64,000 nt of DNA from Haematococcus lacustris. Taxonomy: Eukaryota; Chlorophyta; Chlorophyceae; Chlamydomonadales; Haematococcaceae. The position numbers and the translations under genes were made by a program. Of this stretch, positions 33,001 to 44,800 are shown in pieces (the stretch's first letter is position 1; each line of letters begins with the position of its first letter). The notes under the pieces were generated by a model. The model was not told the origin of the DNA. It saw only the letters and a list, made by a program, of their open reading frames with translations, and ran no database searches. Where the stretch lies: positions 8,715,823-8,779,822 of the forward strand of contig JASKMD010000031.1 of NCBI GenBank assembly GCA_030144725.1, given 5' to 3'.

Positions 33001-36000
33001 CGCTGGGCTGCAGTGCTGGACCCCATGGCCCTGCCTCTGCTTGTACTGGCACAGGTGCTGCTGGGGCACCAGCAGCAGCCACAGCTGAAGCTTGGGGTCC
33101 GTACTGCTGGCCTGCTGGTGCTTGGGTGAGTGCCTGGTTTGGCCCAGAACCATCCCGGCCAGCTGCGCTGCCATGCCCTGCATCGCTGCCTCGCCCTGCT
33201 CCCCGTCCCCCCTCTGGCCTAGTTGCTGACACTGGGAGCCCAGCAGCAGCCCCCTTTGACCCCTTGGGAGGTGCTTCACTGTCAACCGCTAGCGTGGCCC
33301 CGCTGCCTGGTGTTGCCACAAGGGCACCAGGCGCATCCAGTGATGCTGACGCAGCTTTTGACCCGCTGTGCATGCGCTTCAGCCTTGCGCCAGCGCCATC
33401 AGCATCCAGCCCACTGGAGCCATCTGATGGCCCTGCGGTAGCAGGGCCTGATCCGATAAAGCGACCACCACCAACAGCACCACCACGGTCTTCGTCCCTG
33501 GGGCCCCTGCCGGCGCTGCTGCGATCCCAACATGGCGGGTCACTGCTGTCACCAGCACTGGCACTGCTGCCACGCCCGCCACGTCCCCCTCGAGAGGAAC
33601 GGCTGTCACTTCTACTGTCGAGTGAATCAGGAGGCTGCCTGTTGCCACTGGCAGCCTCGGCCTCCTGCCGCATGCCCTCACCAGGGCCACCGCGACCTCC
33701 GCGGCCACCCCTGCCACCCCGGCCTCCTCTGCCACCGGGTCCATCACTGCCCTGCCTGTTCATGTGTTGCCTGCACGCATGAAGAGGCCAGCACTCCTGA
33801 CAGCTCGGCTCGCTTCACCAGAGAGAGCTGGCTTCCTGCCAAGATGCACTCTGCTGTAGTTGCCACCATTGGCAGTGCTAGCAAACAATGACGCCGTGAA
33901 GGCAAGGACATTATGCCTCGAACACAGGTGACAACACTCACCCTTCGTTTCTTGCACCACGTGCATTGTAGTTTGTCAGCAATGTGGGTGCGGCGCCCTC
34001 AACTGCAAACCACAGGATTTTAAGCGCACAATGCATTGTTGGAAACACATGCCAGTGCAGGGTTTGTTGTCTTGGTTCCCAACACCATCACCATCCTCAA
34101 CAAGGCATCATGTGACAGGAGCATGGCTGCTGCATTCTATTGAGCATGGCTGCTGCATGCTACTAAGCATGGCTGCTGCATGCTACTGAGCATGGCTGAC
34201 GGCTAGAGACACGCCACTGAGCTCTCACCTGGTCTCCATGGCTGGTTGGTGCGGTCAACCTTGGCATGCACACTGGGCGCTGGCTGAGGCATGCCACGAT
34301 TGGGCAATGGCTGAGGTGGCTGCTGCTGTTGGCGCTGCGGTTGAGGCTGGGAAGGAGCAGGTGGCTGCACTAGGGGGGGACCAGTGCTTGGCACTGAGTT
34401 GGGTAGAGCACGCTCAAGCTGCTCCAGTGTTTCCTGGTCAAAGGACCCAAACATGGCAGGCATGGCCTTGACTGCAGTGCTGCTGGGTGCACCAGCGGGG
34501 GCTGCACTACCCTGCAGCTCTGATGTTGGCACAGCAGGCTGAGAGATAGGTGCTGGCTGGAGCGACGCCACATCTGGAGCAGCAGGGGGGAGAGGGGTGC
34601 TGGCAGGAGCAGGGGCAGGTGAGCTAGGCGAAGGCTCTCCAGCATTAGGAGGTTCCGGTGCTGAGGCCGTGGCTGCGGGTGCAGCCCAGGCAACCTGTGG
34701 GGTTGAGGGCGGCCCAGGCTGTGGCTGCTGTCCTGCTTGTCGCTGCTGAGGCCCCGAGTGCTCTGAACCTCGAGGGATGTGAGGAGCACTGCCAGGTCGC
34801 TCGCTGGGCTCTGCATTGGTTTGGCTGATGTTAGGCCTGGGTGGCACAGCTGCTGATGCTTGCTGGTGCATGACTGACCCCCCTGACCCCTGCCGCTCAG
34901 CAGCAGCAGTCTCCCCTCGCGGTGGCACCCCCCTGGACGCCTGCTGCTGTGCAAATGTCCCCCCAGCCCCCTGGCGCTCAGCAGCAGCCTCCCCTCTGGG
35001 CAGAGGAGGAGGCGGTGGGGGTGGCTGTGGCAAAGCCCGTTGCATAATGGTGGGAGGCGGGGCACTGCCTAGCGTCCTCGCCAGGGGGTGGTCTTCGCTG
35101 TCCCAGTCAACCTCCTGTACATTGCAAACGCCATGCTCTCACGGGTAATGGTGTGCACTCTTACACGTGATACACAGTAGCTTACATGTTCCTGTTCCAC
35201 TGTACTCCCCAATGCCCACCTCTTCTTTGCGAGGAGGCACATCTCGCCAGGCACTCCTTGGCCGGCTAGGAGGTGGAGGCGGCACACCACAGGGCTTGAG
35301 CACTGTATCCAGTGCGCTGCGTGCTGTGATCTGCTGCTCCATAGCTCGCAGCTTGTCCCCTGCCGGCTGGGGTCGCCACCGCTGCCTGTCAGGTTCATCA
35401 TGCTCTGCTGCACCGCGGGGTTGCAGCCTGCTGACGCTGCGTGTTGTGGCGGCCTGGGTGGGTCCCTGCAGCCACACACTGATGATGTTGTGTGACGCTG
35501 CAGTGCCTGCCGCCAAAAGCAGCAACAACACCGCATGCTAACCCCTCACCTCAGTGTCGCTGTGCGCTCTGCTACCTCCCAGGGAGTTAGAAAGGCGACC
35601 CCTATCCTCATCAGCAAGGCTGCGTTTCTCAGCCACACTGTCTGAACGATCCTCCAGTTTTTTCTGCAGTACAGTGCGAGGACATGGACGTTTGTGCTAG
35701 ACATCGATGCCATGACATTCGCCTAAGACTTATCGTCCTCACTATAAGATGGCATGCACTGAACATGGCGATGCCACAGGCACTTTGAGAGGAGTCGACT
35801 GGCAGCTGTCACGCCCACACAGTGTCCAGCTACCACTGACCCGCTCAAGCTCTGCAGCAACCCGTGCAAGCTCCTCGTTGAATGCTCTGCGCTCTGGGTC
35901 ATCATCCTGCTCCTCCGCGGCTGCGTGCTGTCCTGCTGCTGCCTTGCCAGTCACACCCTGACGCTGAGGTGGTGGGGGATAGCGAGGGGGCGGTGGTGGG

Positions 36001-36982
36001 AACATGGCCTCATAATGGTCGCCATACATGCCACCGAATGAGTCGAAATGAGGGGGCCCAGCACCTCTGCGCATGCCCATGGGTGGGGGGTCATGGGAGC
36101 TACGACCATACAGGCTGTGCTGTCCATGATGCCTGCTGAAGCTGTCATCATCAACGCCACCGCGAGCTGGCAGGTCATAGTCATATCGCACAGGAGGCAT
36201 AGGCCTGTCAAACCTGTTGTAATCCAGCCTGTCCCTGTGCTGCTCGTCTGGGCGGTCATGTTGGGCCCTGTCAGGCATGAAGAAGGCAATTGCATGAGCA
36301 TCTGAAGCAATCTGTATAGGGTGCTTTAGGCTGATGTGTACAACGCACCAGTCAACGTATTCAGCACGGTTTGAGCCTCCGATATGCTGTGGCGGAGCAC
36401 GCTCATCATCAGCCCAAGCCCGATGGTCCTGCAAGCATGTCACGATGGCAGGTTGCGGCAAGTCCAAGCCGCTGGAGCAGGAGACTGGCATCCGCACCTG
36501 CGCCTGTTCCTTGCCGCTTTTTTGAATGATTGGACCTGCGCCTGTCTTGGCTGTTGCTGCAAGGCTTGGATACTCCTCTGGGTTGAGCCTGCGCTCTGCT
36601 GCTGCACCAAACAGGGCAACTCCGCGTGGCGGTGGCACGGGGAGCGCCGGAGCTGCAGGCGGAGGGCCTGGCTGCCAAGGGCCTGGCGCCGCTGACGCTG
36701 GCGCGGGCTTTGGCTGCGATGCCCATGTCGCTGTCGCTGTGATGGAGGGCTGTCGCGCTGTTGGCTCTGTGGCCTGGCTTTCCTCAGCTTTCCAAGTGGT
36801 GCCAGATCCAGGGACCAGCTGCGTGTTTGGATCATTCCCAGCGTGCTCCTACGGGTCCACAGGGTGAAGTTGCGTGGCATTAAAGACTAATGATGTTGGG
36901 TCAAGGCTGGCGATTGTCTTGCCTTTCGGATAGACGGTAGATTCACAGGCAACGGCACGGATAGCTTGCCTCCTGTAGCCAT
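30077..36982 (-). CDS. MOS1/PRRC2-like protein with BAT2_N domain, eight exons
   Basis: Exons on the minus strand: 36982-36923, 36848-36349, 36267-35841, 35663-35550, 35465-35220, 35114-34229, 34002-33942, and 33755 (or 33770) to 30077. Phases agree throughout, giving about 1990 residues. The spliced N-terminus reads MATGGKLSVPLPVNLPSIRK then EHAGNDPNTQLVPGSG, the BAT2_N signature (PF07001). Next is RRLNPEEYPSLAA, like the EEFPSL motif of that family. The middle has charged, coiled-coil-prone segments (EELARVAAELERV, EDRSDSVAEKRS) and EVDWDSED. The rest is disordered, rich in P, Q, G and A, with RGG repeats at the start of the last exon and SGRGGSRNG near its end. In animals PRRC2 proteins act in translation initiation and stress granules. 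Plant MOS1 acts in immune-gene expression. Role here is inferred. Intron 1 (36849-36922) is GC-AG. Confidence 0.8.
34119..34198. repeat. 23-bp tandem repeat in an intron
   Basis: About 3.5 copies of a 23-bp unit beginning GAGCATGGCTGCTGCATGCT, in intron 34003-34228 of the MOS1/PRRC2-like gene. Confidence 0.9.
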
Positions 36983-37680
36983 ACGGGGCCGCTGCGTAAG
37001 AGCAACAGGTCGTCGCTAGGTTTGGAGGAGCCTCTTGACATGCTGGACGTGTGTGAAAGGCACCCCGCGATGGTCCTGCTGTGCTACATTTGGTATACCT
37101 TGCTGAGGACAAGCATGCCATTGAAGCCAAGCTTGCCAGCACCAATGCCTCCGGCTGATGGAGCCGCATTGCTCTTGGAGAGCACAGCATTAAGATTGCT
37201 GTTCGCATATTTGCTATTTTTGTTGCTTGTCATCTTGAGGTAGGCGGCTCAACATATCCGGTAGGTCGACTGGCTGCGGCCGGTGTGTCTGCTGACTAAA
37301 TCAGCAGATCAGGGCGGAGCAAAGCCTGTCTGCTATCAAGTGGGACGTGTAGAACTACCGTCTCAGCCTTGTGTGCTAGGGTCCCAAACGCAATGCAAGC
37401 GGCTCTTAAAATATCAAATTTCCCACCATCATAGCTTTTGTTTTCGCGACCTATGTCCTGCTCAGCACGCTGTACGTTCGGCGCATCGCTGTTGCTTTGG
37501 TGCTGTCACCAGCCCTGCTCTAAGGCTGGGGGTGCGGCTTGTGGAAAATGGGTGATTTGGAGTGGTCAAGAATTGTGATACAGGCTGACCTGCCCTGGGA
37601 GGATGAGGTGTGTCTGCATGCTACAATCTCCCTTGCTCCGCTCCCCTCCCTTGCCTTGACTCTGTGATAGCAGTTATACC
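36983..37680. other. Upstream region of the MOS1/PRRC2-like gene
   Basis: It should contain the 5' UTR and promoter of the minus-strand gene. I see no TATA-like element that is convincing, and no gene. Short plus frames here have no recognisable motif. Confidence 0.4.
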
Positions 37681-37784
37681 TGGTGCCAACTTCTGGCTTC
37701 CTGGCTAGTCCGAGCTGTCTAGGCCACACAGGCCAAAGGTTGGGCAGCAGCTTGCGCACAGGAGATGCCGACGTTGCTGCTGCC

Positions 37785-37894
37785 CCTCGCGCTACTGCTC
37801 CTGCTGCCAGTGTTGCTGTGACTGGCAGCCTCCCAGCTGCTGCCTTGCGTGTTGTCACTGCTACCCTGGACTTCTGTCAACTACTGCTGAGAAC
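37785..37894 (+). repeat. ~110-bp dispersed repeat, copy 1
   Basis: It matches 40697-40806 with only a few differences (for example CCTCCCAGC against CCTCCTAGC, GTTGTCACT against GTTGCCACT). It ends CAACTACTGCTGAGAACA. A related end (CAAGTACTGTTGAGAACAG) is at 51926-51944, beside Fanzor-like copy 3. Confidence 0.85.
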
Positions 37895-37904
37895 ATCCAG
37901 CGCA

Positions 37905-37975
37905 TCCATGCGGCGCCATCCAGGCAGTCAGCGCAGCCTTGGGGGTGTGGGATGAGGATGGCTGCCTGGATGCCT
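37905..37975 (+). repeat. Partial duplicate of the Fanzor RuvC-I segment
   Basis: The sequence coding GAIQAVSAA and GVWDEDG at 38090-38152 occurs a first time here, about 180 bp upstream, with a few substitutions. It reads like a short tandem duplication or a second truncated copy joined to the dispersed repeat at 37785-37894. Confidence 0.8.
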
Positions 37976-37984
37976 GCCCCTCCC

Positions 37985-39079
37985 CCCTGGTCCCTCTGGC
38001 CCAGCAGCAGCTGACATAGGCAGCGGCCTGGCTGACAAGCGGGCGTTCCAGTCTGACCCAGCCACTCAGATGGGCATGGGGTTGGACCCCGGCGCCATCC
38101 AGGCAGTCAGTGCAGCTTCAGGGGTATGGGATGAGGATGGCTGCCTGGACAGCTTCATCAGCCAGGTGCAGCATGACAACGGCCTGATCCAGGCTCGCCG
38201 CAACACTCAGCGGTGGAATGACAACATCAAGCTCGAGCTGCAGCACCTGGCAGCAGCCACCCCTGCAGGCACCTCTCAGGTGGCCATTCAGCGGCATGTG
38301 GCCTTTGCCCTGGCCACTTGGGATGCAGTGTGGGAGGAGTACCTGCATCCCAAATGGGCAGAGCAAAGGATGAGGCTGTACGGCGCGCAGGAGAAGGTCC
38401 TGGAGCGCTACTTCAAGAAGGTGGGAGTGCCAAGGGTAGGGGGGGAGGGGCAGGGCCAGATGCTGATGACATCTCCACATGTGACCTGCTAGGTGCCATG
38501 TCCTTTCAAGGATGTCATGCGCATTGTGTGCCTTGTGTGCCATGCAGCTGGAGGAGGAGGCAGCCATGGTGTCCCAGCAGCGGTGGGGGACCCGCAAGCA
38601 GTTAGTGGTATTCTTTGGCAATGCAGGCATTGGCACCCGGGGTGGGTGGGGGGCCAAGGCTGTGCTGCAGGCCTGCCGCAAGGTGGTGGAGAGGCCAAAC
38701 AGCGGCAGGCCGACAGACAGGCTGCCAGGCAAGGTGGTGATAGTGGATGAGTTCCGCACCAGCAGAGTCAGCTCTGCTGCGAACAGCTCCCAGCCCTGTG
38801 AGGCGGGGCTGGACTGCAGCAAGCCCACCAGGCCTCATGTGGTGGCCCTGGCTGGACCAGACCACTCCTGGGGACATCGGCAAATGGGTGGACAGGGACT
38901 GCAACGCAGCCCTCAACCTCTAGCGGGCAGGGGCGAGCAAGTGGCGCCCACTGGAGCTGTGCCGGTGGCAAAACCGACCAAGGCTTTCTGCCAAGGGCAG
39001 GGAATACCCAGCATCGGGCTTCAAGAAGCTGCGAGACCGAGCACCCAAGGCCCAAGCCCAAGTGCCTGTAGCACAGTAG
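37985..39079 (+). pseudogene. Fanzor (TnpB-like RNA-guided nuclease) pseudogene, copy 1
   Basis: The frame up to 38420 carries RuvC-I (GMGLDPGAIQAVSAA), QARRNTQRWN and ATWDAVWEEYLHPKWAEQR, ending YFKK at a GTGGGA donor. Exon 2 starts at 38548 (phase 0) with EEEAAMVSQQRWG, LVVFFGNAGIG, then VVIVDEFRTSRVSSA, the DE-x-x-TS block of TnpB-like proteins. The frame breaks near 38837. A shifted frame continues LDQTTPGDIGKW, the RuvC-III motif DRDCNAALNL, a TAG at 38921-38923, then KWRPLELCRW to the final TAG 39077-39079. The zinc-ribbon CxxC pairs are absent. It lacks the N-terminal region seen in copy 2. Two lesions make it a pseudogene unless they are sequence errors. Confidence 0.75.
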
Positions 39080-39175
39080 CACTAGGCAATGCTTAAGCTG
39101 TTGCTTATATCAGAGCATTTGTTTCATGCCAACACCTATCGCCCCACCCTCGTAAGGGGGTGGAGGTAGGAGTTT
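39080..39175 (+). ncRNA. Candidate guide-RNA region 3' of Fanzor copy 1
   Basis: Just after the stop, GCATTTGTTTCATGCCAAC (39115-39133) matches the motif at the same place in copies 2, 3 and 4. It is followed by a strong hairpin, CCCCACCC-loop-GGGGGTGG (about 39142-39163). In TnpB/Fanzor (OMEGA) loci the guide RNA overlaps the 3' end of the nuclease gene and its downstream flank. Position and conservation fit, but transcription is unproven. Confidence 0.35.
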
Positions 39176-41290
39176 AGGTATTGGTGCCGGCTGTTTTTAG
39201 GTATAGGTACCGACAATTTGAATATTCAGATAAGCATCTCCTAGTAGTAGGGGAATATGGCGCTGAGGAGATGATGGGCAGAGGACAGACGCCACACTTA
39301 CGCACTGTCAATCTTTAGCACTTCCCTGTTACACTGCTTGAGCACTCCTGGAGCCTGTTACACCTTGTTAGGGGGTGGGTTTCTGAACCGAAGCCGATGC
39401 CTGACCCTAAGGCCGCTATGGCCTGCTGGGTTCGCCAAACTCCCCTGTGGCTCCCCGCCATGTTGTATGGGTGCATGGAGATTGCACACGATGATGATGA
39501 GCAAACAGCCTGGAGCTGATGACCTCATGGCTGCTTCGCTTGACAGCAGTGTGTGCTACTGTAGCCGCCATGGCTGTGATGACATTAGTCCTGATCTTGA
39601 GTGACTGGTCACACAGGCGTTGGCTCAGCTGCTCTCCTAGTGCACCCCATCCCTCACCCATTCCAACTGCTGAAGCCTCTCAGGCTGTGCAGGGAAGCGT
39701 TGGGCCAGGGCCAGTGGGCGCAGCAGCTGCCTAGAATGGAGTGGGCCACCCATGAGCTGCACTACGAAGGTGCGGGCATGGGGCCGTCCATCTCCCCTGC
39801 CCGCTCCTGATTGTTGTGGGACATGTGTGGACATGGTCCAGGGTGTCAAGGTACACCTGAGGACCAGCTGGTGCTGTTAAGGCAGGGTGGGCTGCTGCCC
39901 CACGGGGGGGGGCTGGTGTGAGGAGTGTGAGGAAGGGGGGGTGGTAAGGCTGGCTGCAACCCATGGGGAGGGGTGCAATTAGGGCCTGGGGCTCAGAATG
40001 CAGCTGACATCCCTGGTGGCAGCTGGCCTGGCAGGATGACCTGCTGGGCTGGCACCTGCCCTCATAGGCACATCTCCCCCGCCACAGCTTCCTTTCCTCC
40101 TTGGTGCCACAGAGCAAGCCCCTGAGCCCACATTGCTTCGTCCACTGCCTGTGGTAAGGCTGGCCCTGCTCCTGCTCCCCCTGCAGCTGACCCAGAAGGG
40201 TTCGCGACAGCTGCCATGCTGCCAGGCACCCAGCCCCAGCCTCTGCTACAGGCAACATGCAGAGCTCAGCGCGTGTAAGTGATGAGATGACGCGAGGTGG
40301 CGGGACTAGCTGGCTGTGGTGTGTCGCGTGTCACCTGTGTGATGGCTGGCTGAAGAGCCAGGTCCAGACGCAGCATGCTTGCGCTCCTTGTCCGTCATGC
40401 CAGCAGCCGAGTGGGCCGGCGCGTCAACAGGGCGCAAGGGTGTAAGACCCTGCTCACTGGCCTCACTCCTCACTTGCCCCATTGGCCCCTGGAGTGTAAG
40501 ACACTCCTCACTGGCCGGGTGTGCTTCTCACCGAGCGTGACTGGCCGCACATCCACAGACCACATGACGCCTCCACATCCACACACACCCACCACCTACA
40601 TGTGCATCTAGCTCCACTGCCAGCTCCCTGGGGCTGAAAGAGTCTCAGTCCGTCACCAAACCAGACCCGGGCTCATGTCTCCTCCTGACGACCTTGCTGC
40701 GGCCTCTGCTCCTGCTGCCAGTGTTGCTGTGACTGGCAGCCTCCTAGCTGCTGCCTTGCGTGTTGCCACTGCTACCCTGGACTTCTGTCAACTACTGCTG
40801 AGAACAGTTTGTTTTTGAGCATGTCGGCTTGCTTGGCTACCGCGTGTGGAAAGCGCAAGCACTAGTAGCGGCTGCAGCTGGCGGGGGCTGATCACCTATG
40901 ATTTGCTATATGATTTGCCAAATATCATGCTAGATGATCCACCGTAATAAGCAACCGTAATATGCAGTCCGTAGGCCGGCCACAGCAAAGCATGATTCAC
41001 ATTTTAGCCGGCATTTAGTCATCGCTGCGACCGCCCGCGTCTCTTAGGCTGCTCCACATGGGGGTGGGCTTGAAGGGGGTGGGCTGGGAGGGGATGGGCT
41101 GGCTCAATGAGGTGGGCTCCTGCAATGATGGGTGGAGGGGGGAGGGCATGGTGGGTCGTTGCATGCCGTGGCTGCATGCCGTGGCCAAAGTTTCATAGCT
41201 CAACTGCCACCCCACAGCCCCGTGGCCCTGATTCTGCCTGGTATAGATGATGTAACTTTAAAACTGTCAAACTGATAAAGGCCTGGGCTA
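39176..41290. other. Repeat-rich intergenic region
   Basis: No gene recognised. It contains copy 2 of the ~110-bp repeat (40697-40806) and a stretch at 39455-39525 resembling 61515-61580 (shared GCCATGTTG and GGGTGCATGGA). A minus frame at 39731-40258 has no recognisable motif and could be an old element or a real unknown exon. Confidence 0.4.
40697..40806 (+). repeat. ~110-bp dispersed repeat, copy 2
   Basis: Same orientation and nearly the same sequence as 37785-37894. Confidence 0.85.
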
Positions 41291-41670
41291 TTTAATGTGC
41301 AATTTGTTTCATAAAATGCGCCAATGGGTCAAGAACAAAAATTTTGTAGCCATTTTCCTGTGGGTGCACCGGGTGCAACACAGTGGAGGGCACAGTGGAG
41401 GAGGGGGGGTGTAAGCCGGTGATACCTTAATGTGCGCCGACCCAGATGGTGTATTCGGCGGAAGCGAGTACGAAGATATGTTTCAATCACCCCGTCTAGG
41501 TGCCCTGCACGCCCGGCAGGCATCGCGTCAGGTGTTGGCCGGACATTTCATTTGTACACAGCCAGCTCACTACGCTAGGTAGATGGGGTCACAGGGATGC
41601 GGCTCACCGTCCCAAGGAGACCCGTCTCGCCGCTGTGATTTGTTCGCGGGCACGTGTGGCAGTACGCGAG
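41291..41670 (-). repeat. Dispersed ~380-bp repeat, copy B
   Basis: The inverted counterpart of 17316-17695. Here it lies about 220 bp before the GGGGC array. Copy A lies about 930 bp before the CCCCCT/CAGGC/CTGCC satellite block. Confidence 0.8.
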
Positions 41671-41889
41671 CAAAGGAAAATGTGGCACCCCCTCCCAGCC
41701 CTTCCCCTCGCCCCCTCCCCAAGCCACCGCTGCCTTTAACCCTCGCTTTACGTCCCAGCCTTCCCCTTCCAGGCCCCCCCCTACTAGCCCACCCCTCCCA
41801 GCCCAACCCTCCCAGCTCACCCCCTCCCAGCCCACCCCTCCCAGAGCACCACTGGGGGGCAGTAGTTGCGTGTGGTAGCCAAGTACCTG

Positions 41890-44800
41890 CGGGGCGGGGC
41901 GGGGCGGGGCGGGGCGGGGCGGGGCGGGGCGGGGCGGGGCGGGGCGGGGCGGGGCGGGGCGGGGCGGGGCGGGGCGGGGCGGGGCGGGGCGGGGCGGGGC
42001 GGGGCGGGGCGGGGCGGGGCGGGGCGGGGCGGGGCGGGGCGGGGCGGGGCGGGGCGGGGCGGGGCGGGGCGGGGCGGGGCGGGGCGGGGCGGGGCGGGGC
42101 GGGGCGGGGCGGGGCGGGGCGGGGCGGGGCGGGGCGGGGCGGGGCGGGGCGGGGCGGGGCGGGGCGGGGCGGGGCGGGGCGGGGCGGGGCGGGGCGGGGC
42201 GGGGCGGGGCGGGGCGGGGCGGGGCGGGGCGGGGCGGGGCGGGGCGGGGCGGGGCGGGGCGGGGCGGGGCGGGGCGGGGCGGGGCGGGGCGGGGCGGGGC
42301 GGGGCGGGGCGGGGCGGGGCGGGGCGGGGCGGGGCGGGGCGGGGCGGGGCGGGGCGGGGCGGGGCGGGGCGGGGCGGGGCGGGGCGGGGCGGGGCGGGGC
42401 GGGGCGGGGCGGGGCGGGGCGGGGCGGGGCGGGGCGGGGCGGGGCGGGGCGGGGCGGGGCGGGGCGGGGCGGGGCGGGGCGGGGCGGGGCGGGGCGGGGC
42501 GGGGCGGGGCGGGGCGGGGCGGGGCGGGGCGGGGCGGGGCGGGGCGGGGCGGGGCGGGGCGGGGCGGGGCGGGGCGGGGCGGGGCGGGGCGGGGCGGGGC
42601 GGGGCGGGGCGGGGCGGGGCGGGGCGGGGCGGGGCGGGGCGGGGCGGGGCGGGGCGGGGCGGGGCGGGGCGGGGCGGGGCGGGGCGGGGCGGGGCGGGGC
42701 GGGGCGGGGCGGGGCGGGGCGGGGCGGGGCGGGGCGGGGCGGGGCGGGGCGGGGCGGGGCGGGGCGGGGCGGGGCGGGGCGGGGCGGGGCGGGGCGGGGC
42801 GGGGCGGGGCGGGGCGGGGCGGGGCGGGGCGGGGCGGGGCGGGGCGGGGCGGGGCGGGGCGGGGCGGGGCGGGGCGGGGCGGGGCGGGGCGGGGCGGGGC
42901 GGGGCGGGGCGGGGCGGGGCGGGGCGGGGCGGGGCGGGGCGGGGCGGGGCGGGGCGGGGCGGGGCGGGGCGGGGCGGGGCGGGGCGGGGCGGGGCGGGGC
43001 GGGGCGGGGCGGGGCGGGGCGGGGCGGGGCGGGGCGGGGCGGGGCGGGGCGGGGCGGGGCGGGGCGGGGCGGGGCGGGGCGGGGCGGGGCGGGGCGGGGC
43101 GGGGCGGGGCGGGGCGGGGCGGGGCGGGGCGGGGCGGGGCGGGGCGGGGCGGGGCGGGGCGGGGCGGGGCGGGGCGGGGCGGGGCGGGGCGGGGCGGGGC
43201 GGGGCGGGGCGGGGCGGGGCGGGGCGGGGCGGGGCGGGGCGGGGCGGGGCGGGGCGGGGCGGGGCGGGGCGGGGCGGGGCGGGGCGGGGCGGGGCGGGGC
43301 GGGGCGGGGCGGGGCGGGGCGGGGCGGGGCGGGGCGGGGCGGGGCGGGGCGGGGCGGGGCGGGGCGGGGCGGGGCGGGGCGGGGCGGGGCGGGGCGGGGC
43401 GGGGCGGGGCGGGGCGGGGCGGGGCGGGGCGGGGCGGGGCGGGGCGGGGCGGGGCGGGGCGGGGCGGGGCGGGGCGGGGCGGGGCGGGGCGGGGCGGGGC
43501 GGGGCGGGGCGGGGCGGGGCGGGGCGGGGCGGGGCGGGGCGGGGCGGGGCGGGGCGGGGCGGGGCGGGGCGGGGCGGGGCGGGGCGGGGCGGGGCGGGGC
43601 GGGGCGGGGCGGGGCGGGGCGGGGCGGGGCGGGGCGGGGCGGGGCGGGGCGGGGCGGGGCGGGGCGGGGCGGGGCGGGGCGGGGCGGGGCGGGGCGGGGC
43701 GGGGCGGGGCGGGGCGGGGCGGGGCGGGGCGGGGCGGGGCGGGGCGGGGCGGGGCGGGGCGGGGCGGGGCGGGGCGGGGCGGGGCGGGGCGGGGCGGGGC
43801 GGGGCGGGGCGGGGCGGGGCGGGGCGGGGCGGGGGCGGGGCGGGGCGGGGCGGGGCGGGGCGGGGCGGGGCGGGGCGGGGCGGGGCGGGGCGGGGCGGGG
43901 CGGGGCGGGGCGGGGCGGGGCGGGGCGGGGCGGGGCGGGGCGGGGCGGGGCGGGGCGGGGCGGGGCGGGGCGGGGCGGGGCGGGGCGGGGCGGGGCGGGG
44001 CGGGGCGGGGCGGGGCGGGGCGGGGCGGGGCGGGGCGGGGCGGGGCGGGGCGGGGCGGGGCGGGGCGGGGCGGGGCGGGGCGGGGCGGGGCGGGGCGGGG
44101 CGGGGCGGGGCGGGGCGGGGCGGGGCGGGGCGGGGCGGGGCGGGGCGGGGCGGGGCGGGGCGGGGCGGGGCGGGGCGGGGCGGGGCGGGGCGGGGCGGGG
44201 CGGGGCGGGGCGGGGCGGGGCGGGGCGGGGCGGGGCGGGGCGGGGCGGGGCGGGGCGGGGCGGGCGGGCGGGGCGGGGCGGGGCGGGGCGGGGCGGGGCG
44301 GGGCGGGGCGGGGCGGGGCGGGGCGGGGCGGGGCGGGGCGGGGCGGGGCGGGGCGGGGCGGGGCGGGGCGGGGCGGGGCGGGGCGGGGCGGGGCGGGGCG
44401 GGGCGGGGCGGGGCGGGGCGGGGCGGGGCGGGGCGGGGCGGGGCGGGGCGGGGCGGGGCGGGGCGGGGCGGGGCGGGGCGGGGCGGGGCGGGGCGGGGCG
44501 GGGCGGGGCGGGGCGGGGCGGGGCGGGGCGGGGCGGGGCGGGGCGGGGCGGGGCGGGGCGGGGCGGGGCGGGGCGGGGCGGGGCGGGGCGGGGCGGGGCG
44601 GGGCGGGGCGGGGCGGGGCGGGGCGGGGCGGGGCGGGGCGGGGCGGGGCGGGGCGGGGCGGGGCGGGGCGGGGCGGGGCGGGGCGGGGCGGGGCGGGGCG
44701 GGGCGGGGCGGGGCGGGGCGGGGCGGGGCGGGGCGGGGCGGGGCGGGGCGGGGCGGGGCGGGGCGGGGCGGGGCGGGGCGGGGCGGGGCGGGGCGGGGCG

